Source: Hofstenia miamia (taxonomy: Eukaryota; Xenacoelomorpha; Acoela). Taken from it: a stretch of DNA of 64,000 nucleotides. Position 1 is the stretch's first letter. Every line of letters starts with the position of its first letter. Below the pieces are notes generated by a model, which saw nothing but the letters and a program-made list of their open reading frames with translations, was not told the origin of the DNA and ran no database searches. Below, in pieces: positions 10,181 through 20,603 of this stretch. The stretch is taken from NCBI GenBank assembly GCA_004352715.1, contig SCFE01000004.1, forward strand, positions 1,911,362-1,975,361, given 5' to 3'. The position numbers and the translations under genes were made by a program.

Positions 10181-10838
10181 ATGAGCAAGCAATAAAAAAA
10201 AACTGGGTGAAGAAGCATATAGACAGAAGAGTAGATGTAGGTGATAAGTGTAGGCTATGTAAGAAAGAGGCAGAGACAGTAGATCATCTGACAGCCGGGT
10301 GTGAGAAGTTGGTGTAAAATGAGTATAACAAGGTGGGACGAATGGTATATTGGATCTTGAACAGGCAGTGGCATGAGCACAAGCTCAGGGAGTCATAGAG
10401 AATGATAAAGTTAAGATACTGTGGGACTTCAACATCCAGACAAGTAAGATAATAGAAGCACGGAGACCAGACATAGTAGTGGTAGACAAAGAGAAAAGAT
10501 TAGGAACAGTGATAGTCATAGCAGTACCAAAGGACAGAAATGTAGAAAGCAAGGAGAAAGAGAAGATAGACAAGTACAGAGAGTTGGCAGAGGAAATAGA
10601 AAGGCTGTGGAAGTTAAAGAAAGTTGAAGTAGTCCCGGTAGTAGTAGGAGCACTAGGAGCAGTGACTAAGAAGCATAAGAGATACTTGGAGGAGTTGGGA
10701 GTACCAAAGTGGGGAGGAGCAGTAGCACAGAAGGCAGCATTGTTAGGAACAGCTAGAGTCCTGAGGAAAGCTCTCAGACTCCCTGGGAACTGGTGAGTTC
10801 CCAGAGCTGAGAGGGATACCAGCATGAAGCTGTGAGAA
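10181..10838 (+). pseudogene. R4/Dong-like retrotransposon, C-terminal part, copy C
   Basis: It starts at the AHEQAI region, repeats the CCHC knuckle and the same in-frame TAA stop (10315-10317), and continues through the endonuclease region. It ends with PVVVGALGAVTKKHK and a tail containing ALLGTARVLRKAL, the usual C-terminus of this family. The catalytic-site motif reads VIVIAVP where copy B has MIDIAVP, so the conserved Asp is replaced by Val. The 3' UTR ends in GAAGCTGTGAGAAG followed by (TAA)n. Dead on two counts. Confidence 0.8.
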
Positions 10839-10863
10839 GTAATAATAATAATAATAATAATAA
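10839..10863. repeat. (TAA)n tail at retroelement 3' end
   Basis: A TAA tract directly follows the retroelement 3' end and precedes the unique flank TATACTTTATTTCC, which also follows the microsatellite in the inverted arm at 1-690. Confidence 0.9.
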
Positions 10864-11533
10864 TATACTTTATTTCCAATAGGGAATCAAATTAAAAAGA
10901 AAATAAATATAAAAAATGTATATATATATACATATATATAACAAAAATTTATTTATTTAATAAAAGGACACAAGTGATTTAGTATGACAACTGCTGTAGG
11001 GACATAATAAACGATATAAACAGGGCTCGTCAATTTAATAAAAGGAAGTAAATCGATTCAAGAAGGACTCATTTAATTGGTTTTTAACAGCATTAAGCTT
11101 TATTAAATAAATCGCTGTGAAGATTGATCTAATCCGCAAGCCTTACCACTCTATGAAAGCAGTTTTTCTTTGTTTTTTCCCTAATACTAGAAATACCAAA
11201 TGTGTCAAGATTGCCTCAAATTAAAATTTTGTTTGCTTGCGTAGGCATTCATTAAAAACAACAGCAGTTATATACACCTCCTCCAAAAATATCGATAACC
11301 TATTTGAATTTCCTTTGCTAAAATTTTTTTCATTCTTTTACATAATTTTTAATTGAAATGTTACATTTAAAATGAATCTCAAGGAGTAATGGTACTTCTA
11401 GTGTTAATGGTAGTCTCTGAACAGAAAATTAGTTCATTTAGATTTTGAGAGTATAATGATATGAAAGAAAGATATTTTAGATCATATGCTCCATTTAACA
11501 ATTTGTTAAAAAGAAGAATTCCAAAAACTCAAG
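10844..11533. repeat. Inverted repeat arm, partner of 1-690
   Basis: The reverse complement of 1-690; identity is near-complete outside the central part of the embedded MITE. Homology ends at 11533, after CCAAAAACTCAAG. Confidence 0.9.
11181..11407 (-). mobile_element. piggyBac-like MITE, copy 2 (inverted)
   Basis: The inverted partner of the MITE at 127-353, ending at TTAA (11404-11407). Its interior (AAATGTAACATTT, AGCAAAGG, AATAGGTTATCGAT on the minus strand) matches the copy at 60531-60754 better than its own inverted partner. Confidence 0.75.
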
Positions 11534-11539
11534 ATGTAA

Positions 11540-12153
11540 AGAGATAGGCAGTAAATGTAGATTTTTAAGGCGAGTTATGGAACCGTCAATAGAATTAATC
11601 CATTTGGATATTATTGGTAAAAACTTAAATTTATTATCATTAAAATGCATTTCGTTAATCGTAGCCTAGTTGAAGAGGGAAGACAAATCTAATTGGAGAT
11701 CAGCAATGGAGATACTAACTAGCTATACATTATCTGCAAATAGAAAAGGTATGGTTTGAAAACAGTGATCAGGAAGCTCGTTTATGAAGACGACAAATAA
11801 TAGAGTGCCAAGCACCGAACCCTGTGGTTCATCACTTGTCACTAATTTCCATTGGGATTTGTATTTATTTATCACTACTCTCTGATATCTATTGTGCAGA
11901 TACGATGATAGCAGCTGCATTAAATCACTTTCAATGTTAAACTCCTGTAATTTACGTAGAAACAAGTAATGAGGAACTGAGTCAAAAGCCTTTCTGAAAT
12001 CAAATACAAGACAGCAGTGGGACTACTGTAGTCGAAATGGGAGAAAATGTAATCAAGGCCTACAGTAATCACGGCCTGACGAATTTCCTTACAATTAGGA
12101 AAAAAGGATTCCACAAAAATACCTCCCTGCATGCCAGGATTTGATGTAACCAA
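11540..12153 (-). pseudogene. CR1/Jockey-like LINE reverse transcriptase fossil
   Basis: On the minus strand one frame reads DFRKAFDSVPHYLFLRKL (RT motif A with its catalytic Asp), followed by SYLHNRYQRV and DEPQGSVLGTLLFVVFIN, the typical RT motif B region. The catalytic YADD box is degraded to FADN with a stop just after it. A frameshift lies just upstream of DFRKAF. Only the central RT palm is left and the element is dead. It belongs to the apurinic-endonuclease LINE lineage, distinct from the R4-like copies nearby. Confidence 0.8.
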
Positions 12154-12361
12154 GTACTTTAAATAACTAAAACAAAGAATAAGCCATTTTACACACCCCT
12201 ATCCTTTTTGAAATGTTTTTATTTTTTGAAAACTGTAAGAACTACATTACAATACAATGAGGCCATTAATAATATACAAACAATTTTCTATACATCAAAA
12301 TATATGACTTGACAACATAAAAACCCAGGAATATAGACCTAGTCAATTTTGATCTAACTCT

Positions 12362-12799
12362 GCTAATTTGATATGCAACATTTCTAGACATTAAATTCAT
12401 GTCTTTATTTGTGGAACACTTTAACTGTTTGGTGAACCTTTTTTTGTTTCGAAGCAAATGGAATGTTTGGGGGTCCACAGAGCTGGAGTAAATCTTTTAT
12501 ATTCTCTGTATTGCATACTTGTACAAAATTTTACACTAATTTACTGTAAATAGCTAGGCCGTGATTAAAGCAGAAATTTTGCTAATTTGATATGCAACAT
12601 TTCTAGACATTAAATTCATGTATTTATTTGTAGAACACTTTAATTGTTTGGCGAACCCTATTTTTGTTTGGAAGCAAATAGATTGGTTGTAGGTCAACAA
12701 AGCTGAAGTATTGCATACTTGGACAAAATTTTACACCAATTTTGCTACTATTAAAGTATTTTTTGCTTCTTTTCTTTTTTGTACTGCAAATCGCCAGAC
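12362..12799. repeat. Imperfect tandem duplication, ~219-bp unit
   Basis: The segment starting GCTAATTTGATATGCAACAT at 12362 recurs at 12581. It includes the ATTAAATTCATGT stretch and the TTTTTGTTTGGAAGCAAAT-like stretch, with scattered differences and small indels. No function is apparent. Confidence 0.7.
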
Positions 12800-13535
12800 T
12801 GATATTAAAGTAGGCCTTGATGTAGTCCATGAAATTTAAGAGTTAATTAATTGTGGATCTTTTTCGTATAAATCCAAATTATAAGGGATTGAAGGGTAAA
12901 GGATATCAAACAATTATCGTTTAAACAGTAAGGAGATCTTCGGTAGCAAAGCAAAGGACCGATAATTAGATACGATATTTTTAGATCCAGATTAATGAAT
13001 TGGAAATATATTGTTATGCTTGCAACATTGAGGATAAATGCTTGCACTAAGAATATGATTTAAAAATCTAGCTACATGTTGTTGTATTGGTTATGTTTAC
13101 CTCATATTTGTCTGGGATGTACTGGCACACTAGTTACTATTTACCGTGATGCGTCCTGGCATACTTGTCATCCTGTTGTGTCTATTGTGTATAATTGTAA
13201 TCTTTGTCGCTTGTGTATTAATAAAGGGATTTTACTCATTTGTACTGTCAAATCATTACACATGTACTGTTAAGACTGTGAAAAAATAATCCACTGGTGA
13301 GCGTACTTGAATGTATTGCTGTGTTTAAAGTACTTGGAAACATTAATTGTTTTCTTTGAAAACTCTGATTTAAAAAAACTGAATTCTGTCCATACCTAAT
13401 GTTCAGGTAAATAAAAGGTTTAAAATCTATGAGATCAATAACAAACTTTAAATGAGTGTTGCTTTGTAGATATACTTTCCAAGTCAATTAAGGCGTGGCG
13501 TACGCAAAGTCAGAGGTTGCATGGCCCAAGGCTGC
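12800..13535. other. Non-coding stretch
   Basis: Nothing recognisable. Short open frames occur on both strands without motifs. Confidence 0.55.
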
Positions 13536-13758
13536 TTAACACTAGAACGGCCATTACTCCTTGTGATTCTTTTTCATGCAGCATTTCAAAATAGAACATT
13601 TTGTAAAAATAAGAAAAAAAATTACACCTGCAAATTCAAATGGATTATCAGTTTAATTAGTGGTGCATATACCTGCTGTTGTTTTTAATGAATGCATACA
13701 CAAGTAAACAAAATTCTAATTTCGTCAATTTTGACCCACTTGGCCGTTCTAGTGTTAA
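13536..13758 (+). mobile_element. piggyBac-like MITE, variant TIR
   Basis: It begins TTAACACTAGAACGGCCA and ends TGGCCGTTCTAGTGTTAA. These are perfect 18-bp inverted ends on TTAA, differing from the other copies (AGTACCA) by the same changes at both ends. The interior is clearly homologous to the copies at 127 and 60531. It is 223 bp long and has no coding capacity. Confidence 0.85.
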
Positions 13759-13910
13759 GGTTAAGGGAAAATTGGAATTCGGTCAGACTTAATTCTAATA
13801 TTTCAAAAATATATGAGGAAACGAAAACTTAACTCGAAAATACAATTTGAAATGATAAAAATCATTCTTCTTAAATGTAATCAGTCCTGCCTTTTTCGCT
13901 GATGCAACAT

Positions 13911-14398
13911 TTATTTCTGTTTGAGAAGTCTGCCTAACCTTGAGCTGATGTAAGTTAATGAAACAATACATTATACAAATTATCGAATCAAATTCACAAT
14001 GTAGTGCTTCTGGCCCTCTATGAATCACAAGAATAAGTCAGTGGCACAAAAAAAAACATCGTGGGCAGTGAAGGGCTTGGCCCAATTATTCGTATTTTGA
14101 AATATACCAGACTTTTTCAAAACAAAGCTATATATATATATATATATATATATTATTTTATATTTATATTTCTATAAAGAAAGGGGAAAGAATTCTCTAT
14201 CTTGTGGTGGCTTCAGAATTTAAATATCTTCATTAGTTAATGCCCCCTTCATTAACAGTTTTCGCGTAATACTATATATCAAACTTTATTTTCTTCATAT
14301 GAACACTGAATGAAAGACGTATTTATATAATTATTAAGTAAATTAAGTTTTTGGATTTCCCCTTCTGCACATTTATCGTTTGTACCAATTATTTTTAA
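13911..14398 (-). repeat. ~490-bp repeat with internal (TA)n, full copy
   Basis: Read on the minus strand, this contains first the sequence seen at 8130-8393, then a (TA)n tract (about 14129-14151), then the sequence at 6191-6402. It has no obvious terminal inverted repeats. Confidence 0.75.
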
Positions 14399-15336
14399 CA
14401 TACCAAATTTTAGTGGAGCAAACCGACAAATTGAAAATTTTTTATGGACAAGTATTATAAAAATGGACCTAAAATAGGCCAAGTTGGCATTAATTTAAAT
14501 TGCTTCCAAGTCATACTATACAATAATAGTTAATATGTCTAATATTTACAAATATTCGAATTTGAGTAAAATGTAAGACTAAATTTGTTACACATTTGTT
14601 ATTGTAGTATGATGAGTGGAAACTAAATGAGTACATTAACCTTCAAAATATAATGTAATTATAATTTTGAAAAAATGTTTTTAAGTTAATTGAAAATTAG
14701 AGATAATTTTTTTAATGCAATAAACATACATAAAACATGACCCAAAGATACAAGTTTTTTAAATATTGAACATTGTAAATTACTTATTCTGTCTGTGCTG
14801 CCTTTTGATTCCCGCAAATTATTCAGACAGAAAGTACTAATTCTGTAAATGATATTATTCGTGGAAGAAAATATCGTCTGTTATGTATGTATTCTTTTTG
14901 CTATCGCTCTTCATATTTAGGATTTAGTAGTTGATTTGTAATTTTGTACTTACAAATTATTTGATTGAAAGGTTCATAAACCCATAATTCTAATATACTG
15001 TGGCTTCAGAAAATTTAGGTTTAATTTAAATTTAAATGACAAAACATTGTTTAATAATTTAAACTATCAATTTCTTATAACATAATCAAATTACTATTAA
15101 AAACCTATTCATCACAAAAATGTATGCTGTAATCATCAAAAATATTTTGACGAAAGTATTCTGTATTATATGCAGTATTGTTTTTAGTTAATTATTGCAG
15201 AATATTAATAATATTACAAATAGACATTGGTTTCCAGAGAACATATAGCTCCGAAAACACGACATCAGAAAAAATTGGCAATTCGCACTACAACAGCGAT
15301 TACACCTTGAGAATTATTAGTAGGAATATAATACAT
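14399..15336. other. Non-coding stretch
   Basis: AT-rich, with no supported feature. Confidence 0.6.
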
Positions 15337-15909
15337 CTCCTTCTGTTTTATTCTTTCATATACGATATTTAATAAAAAAAATAATGGTTCAACATTACTC
15401 ACCATATGTGTCCTTCCTAGTCTAAGTAAAGTAGAAGCATAAATATGAAATTTAATATTCTTCCTAAATAGTTTTTAATTTTTCCAATTAAAGACTTTTG
15501 TATAGAAATTAGTTTTATAGTTCTTAAGATTATTGGATTTTGAACATTACATTAATCTCAAATGTAACTGGAAAAATATATGTAAGCCTAATCATAACAA
15601 TCATAAATATTGAAAATGCGTGTGTATCTGGAAAAGAGGTGACAAAGGATTGCTGATCAAACCGCGGTTTGTACTTGTCCTTCACAGGATAGCTGTAATA
15701 ACCCAATTAATTTGTTGGATGTTCTAACTGAAAATTTTTTAAAATTTTGAACTCTCGCTAAAACATAATAAGTAAATCTTTGTACTACTACTATAGGGCA
15801 GATTGCGTCGGTGGTGTTGGATAACTAATTTGGATTAAAATTTAAACTACCCCATTATTTTTCAAGATCTGTAATAGTTACTTCAAAAACCACATTATAG
15901 AGGAGCATT
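15337..15909 (+). repeat. 573-bp duplication, first copy
   Basis: Identical by eye to 15983-16555 (offset 646). It ends exactly at a single N (15910), which points to an assembly join and not a biological tandem repeat. Confidence 0.9.
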
Positions 15910-15910
15910 N

Positions 15911-15970
15911 ACATATTTTGTAGGTCATGTACTAACTCGAAGAATAAATCTAAAAAACATTAATAATCCT
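15911..15970 (+). repeat. 60-bp orphan segment between single Ns
   Basis: This segment, flanked by N at 15910 and 15971, matches about 17649-17708 with one difference. It looks like a stray contig fragment placed between the two copies of the 573-bp duplication. Confidence 0.85.
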
Positions 15971-15982
15971 NATATAAAACAC

Positions 15983-16555
15983 CTCCTTCTGTTTTATTCT
16001 TTCATATACGATATTTAATAAAAAAAATAATGGTTCAACATTACTCACCATATGTGTCCTTCCTAGTCTAAGTAAAGTAGAAGCATAAATATGAAATTTA
16101 ATATTCTTCCTAAATAGTTTTTAATTTTTCCAATTAAAGACTTTTGTATAGAAATTAGTTTTATAGTTCTTAAGATTATTGGATTTTGAACATTACATTA
16201 ATCTCAAATGTAACTGGAAAAATATATGTAAGCCTAATCATAACAATCATAAATATTGAAAATGCGTGTGTATCTGGAAAAGAGGTGACAAAGGATTGCT
16301 GATCAAACCGCGGTTTGTACTTGTCCTTCACAGGATAGCTGTAATAACCCAATTAATTTGTTGGATGTTCTAACTGAAAATTTTTTAAAATTTTGAACTC
16401 TCGCTAAAACATAATAAGTAAATCTTTGTACTACTACTATAGGGCAGATTGCGTCGGTGGTGTTGGATAACTAATTTGGATTAAAATTTAAACTACCCCA
16501 TTATTTTTCAAGATCTGTAATAGTTACTTCAAAAACCACATTATAGAGGAGCATT
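15983..16555 (+). repeat. 573-bp duplication, second copy
   Basis: The second copy of 15337-15909. It continues smoothly into unique sequence with a long (TA)n tract at about 16595-16666. Confidence 0.9.
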
Positions 16556-16605
16556 ACCCCACTGACTTTGTGTGCCTCAACGGTGCTTTGATGGTCTACA
16601 TATAA

Positions 16606-16665
<60 letters not shown>

Positions 16666-18790
16666 TGAAACTTATTTATGCAATATATTCAATGAATTTC
16701 AAAAAATAGTAATGTTCATTAGAAATATTTAATATTTTCAAGAAATTCAAATACTACAATTTATTGCACTACAATGTTCACGTATACTCGGAAGCACTAT
16801 CACTTATAGATGTTTCAAAATTCCAAGATTTCCATATTCCTTCCTATCATAAGACAGATTAAAGTTAAAATAAGTCTTGTGACATCATGTATTCAATATA
16901 TATATATATATATATTTCACAATCAATCCTTAAAATGGATAAGTGGACTCTGTGATGCCGACTATATTACTCGCCTTAATGCGATTGCCGCCCTTCTTAT
17001 TCTTATCACCTACAGTATCTGGATGTAACTTACTTTAATAGGCTTTTAAACAATCACTATAATGTTGANCTGCAAATATTTATCTTTTGTAACTTTAGCA
17101 AAATCGAAAAGGAATTGTTTTTGTTTTGGGGGACTTGAAATATTTCCATACATTTGCCAGATAATATAGCAAAGCAAAATGTTTTAAAAAATTAAAACAG
17201 GCATGAAATTATTTTGAAGCCAAGAAAAATACAAGTATTGAAGGGCAAAAATAGACTATTCTAATTTGTTTTTCATATTGTTATTATTAAATTTATTAGG
17301 AAAAGCTTAGACAAAATATAAATGACATAAATCCATCCATAATATCCAAGTGAAGTTTTTTTAATAGTTTGTAAATCCCTGTGAAGCAATGAATTCTACA
17401 ATTTTTTTATGCGAAATGAGCAGGGAATGGAAACGAAAATTGTTCCCCATTATAAAGACTGTTTATTCATGTTGTTTTACTTTGTTGCTTATCTTTCGTT
17501 ATGGAATATTATGCAGCAGAAGTACAGATAAACAATCTTTGTAGTTATGAGACAAAGTAATATCTTCACTCAAACATGAAATACATAAAATTCATCAAAT
17601 CATATAGGTATTGATTTCGAAAAAACTTAACATTAACTTTGATCTACTACATACTTTGTAGGTCATGTACTAACTCGAAGAATAAATCTAAAAAACATTA
17701 ATAATCCTGATTCTGTTGTGTATTCGCTTACACAAATTAACTTATGAAGATCATCTGTTATTATTGGATGAAGAAATGATTCAGTGATCCTCTTTTGTCT
17801 TCAGAAAACAAAGCCTACTTATTGATATGGGTTACTACTTGCAACAAGTTTTTGATATGCGGTTTTAATCCTATTATCGCCAATGCGATTTTCTATATTT
17901 GCACTAGTCTTTACACATTGCACTACGTTACCAAATTTCCTATTTTCAATACTGCACGAGTTTTGTTGTTTTGAATTTTCTTAATTTTATCATTAGTTGC
18001 TAAAAGATTATATTCTTATGAGATGTGTGGCACAACATGAAACTACTAATGAACATTGGCCAAAATTGGTAGGGTTATTCTCATATCCTGAGGTGTAAAC
18101 TACATGTAGTTTTGATATATGTCTGTTGATTGCCTTAGTCACACCCACTCATTTGCACCTCTGTTTTGCCCAAAGTGCTGTCTATATATATATATACTTT
18201 TGCACCACATAAAATCAAGGGTAGAATTTATATTCAGATAAAACATTTGGTGTCCAATCTAATTAACTACGGCTAAGAAGTAAATAACATTTTCAGAAAA
18301 ATATATAACCTAAAAAGTTTGTAAATTCATCGACGTCCTTGAAGTTTATATCACTCAAAAGAAATTAAAAAGTTTTTGCACATCGTGTCAAACAGTATTG
18401 AGTATGTTATCAAAAAAGGTAGTTTATTACATACATGTATTACTGAGGAGACATAAAAAGATTATATTTCTAGTTGCTTATTACTTTTACAAAACGTATT
18501 ACTCTCAACTTTACTTATTACTTTTCATTATTACTTATGCATTTCTAGTTAAACGTAGACAATTATTAAAGTTTATACAAATATCAATGTTGGCTGTTGA
18601 ATATACTCAACAATATTTCTGTCTATGTTTATTCTGTTTATGACAGTTTAATGAACCTTGCAAAAATAATTAAGTTTATAGTATAGTAAAGTACCAGCCT
18701 ACGAATAATTATTCTTAATAGTAACGCTCTACTGGTTAATGTTTTGTTATTCTTGTGTACTAATATTACTCGTTACTAAAAATTATTACA
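16556..18790. other. Non-coding stretch with (TA)n tracts
   Basis: Contains (TA)n at about 16595-16666 and 16896-16913, a single N at 17069, and the parent of the 60-bp orphan at 17649-17708. No gene is recognisable; open frames of about 70-80 codons (16810-17028, 18398-18643) have no motif. Confidence 0.55.
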
Positions 18791-19069
18791 CAGGCCCGTG
18801 GCTTGCATTTGAAATTTATGAGGGCCATGGCTCTGTTAAGTTCAAAAAATTAATCATAGTTTTACTCATATGAAATGGTTTCACACTTTTCATTGAATTT
18901 TTAAATAGAATGGCATTAGTATTTTATATATTTCAACTAAAATATATTCACTCTAACTTAGTTACAGAATATTAGAATTAATACTATGGAGTTTTGTATC
19001 CAGAATGCCAAGAGGAAGGGGCCCAGTGGCCCCACAGGGTCCCCTGGCCCTCCCCTAGTCACGGCACTG
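18791..19069. mobile_element. Possible hAT-like MITE
   Basis: One end reads CAGGCCCGTGGCT and the other, inverted, CAGTGCCGTGACTAGGGGAGG, with GC-rich termini unlike the surrounding AT-rich DNA. Ends beginning CAG with an internal CGTG are typical of hAT MITEs. No matching 8-bp target duplication is visible, so boundaries and class are tentative. Confidence 0.4.
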
Positions 19070-20486
19070 TTGGCAAGCCGTTACACATAATTCGGGATAC
19101 AAATCTTCGATCAATTTCTATTTTAAACTGTTTCATTTAACTGAATAAATTTTTAAAGTTTATGATTTTTCAACTCAAGCTTCATTCAAAGCCTGTGGCA
19201 ATGATTGCATGCAAATTGCAATAGAACAAAATTATAATGAGACCACTAATCCCTTACAATTTCCTCAAAATATACTTTTAATGCTTTTAATTCTAAAGTG
19301 AATTCGTTTCAAATAGAAAAAAAGCTGAGGCGTTTGACTCAATATAATGCCAACCTTTTGCGATTTGAAATATCGAGGCACATTTCATTGCATTTATATA
19401 ATATAAATGCCTTATTTTCATTTTTAGGTATAACATTTTCACATAAATTTAGTCTTGTTAATTGAATCTACGATTCAATAGCTCATACTAAGCTCATACA
19501 AATTCCAATCAATAATTGATAAAAACTAGGCACACCTCCGTTAAAGTAAGTCAGATAGAATTTATTACATATTCTTAAGTATTAAAACAATACACCATAG
19601 GATATACACGTTAATGGAATTAGTCTCAGAGTCTAATTAGGTCACACAGAGTCACTATATGGCCCGAGGCTAATGCATTAGACCGTAAATATATAATATA
19701 TATGCAATATGTTACTATGTGTGTTTTGGAATTGCATTATCAATTTTGAATTCATGCTAACTACAAATGATCACTAAAAATACTTAAAAAATTCCGCAAA
19801 CCTACTTCCTGATTTCTATGTAATATATAAATATATAGTTATTAAACCTAGAATTTCTGTTATTCGTTGAGAATAAGTTCTCTTCACTACAAGGTTTATA
19901 TAAATCGAAAAATATATTTATAGAAGTAGAATATGATAATATTATCAGCAGGGCCTATATGAATCGTAAAACATAGGATCTGGTTTATAGCATATGAATT
20001 TTTACCAAAATTTTCTTTGTGTTTTGGGTCGAAGCCATTAATATCCGTAATTCCAGTGCTAAACCAGTTTTTGTCTAATGAAAAGGTTCTCTATTTCCCG
20101 AGACAATTTATCAAATATTTTACTTATTTTCGGTAGTTTTTGGGAATACTTGTCATTGCGGTTTAAAATCTCTCTACTTGACAAGAGTCGGAATTGCACT
20201 GCCACTAGTTAATAATTTGTGAGAAATACCAAAAACAATTGTTATAACAGTGTTTGTAACTTAAATATCCAGTGTCCAACAACCTTACCGGTCTAAACTG
20301 ATAATAATGAGCATAAATTTTTAACAACACTAATCTGACACATTTAAATAGCTCCATCATCTACGGCGTCATTTTCGATTCTGTCGCAATAACTTAAAAA
20401 CACTTTCCATTGCTAGGCGATCACCTGTTCCACGCTCGTTTTCCTAACTGATTGGAATTAACATTTCACAATCAAATTGGACGTCA
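19070..20486. other. Non-coding stretch upstream of the signal-peptide exon
   Basis: No supported feature. No clear TATA box is visible 25-60 bp before the exon at 20487. Confidence 0.55.
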
Positions 20487-20603
20487 ATGAAGCTAATTGG
20501 TGTTTACTTGCTAATTGCCATCATTTTGTGGATTGATTATGCCAGTGGTTCCAACTCAACAAAAAAATGCAAACGCAGAGCTGACAATTGTTCCCCAGAC
20601 AAG
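20487..20603 (+). CDS. First exon of a secreted cysteine-rich peptide gene (partial)
   Basis: ATG at 20487 opens 39 codons ending exactly at a consensus splice donor AAG|GTAAGA (20604), leaving a phase-0 intron. The first 21 residues (MKLIGVYLLIAIILWIDYA and on) form a textbook signal peptide: a basic N-terminus, a hydrophobic core and small residues before SNST. The mature part holds a Cys-x6-Cys pair, CKRRADNC, followed by SPDK. That is the opening spacing of the cystine-knot modules encoded at 28281 and 58318-59299. I could not find the next exon by eye; it would be expected to start with the vicinal CC. The likely product is a small secreted disulfide-rich peptide of unknown activity. Alternatively this could be a pseudogene first exon. 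Confidence 0.55.

Noticed and set aside
18398-18643. 81-codon hydrophobic open frame
   Set aside because: Low-complexity TTACTTATTACTTTT repeats account for the hydrophobic translation; no homology recognised.
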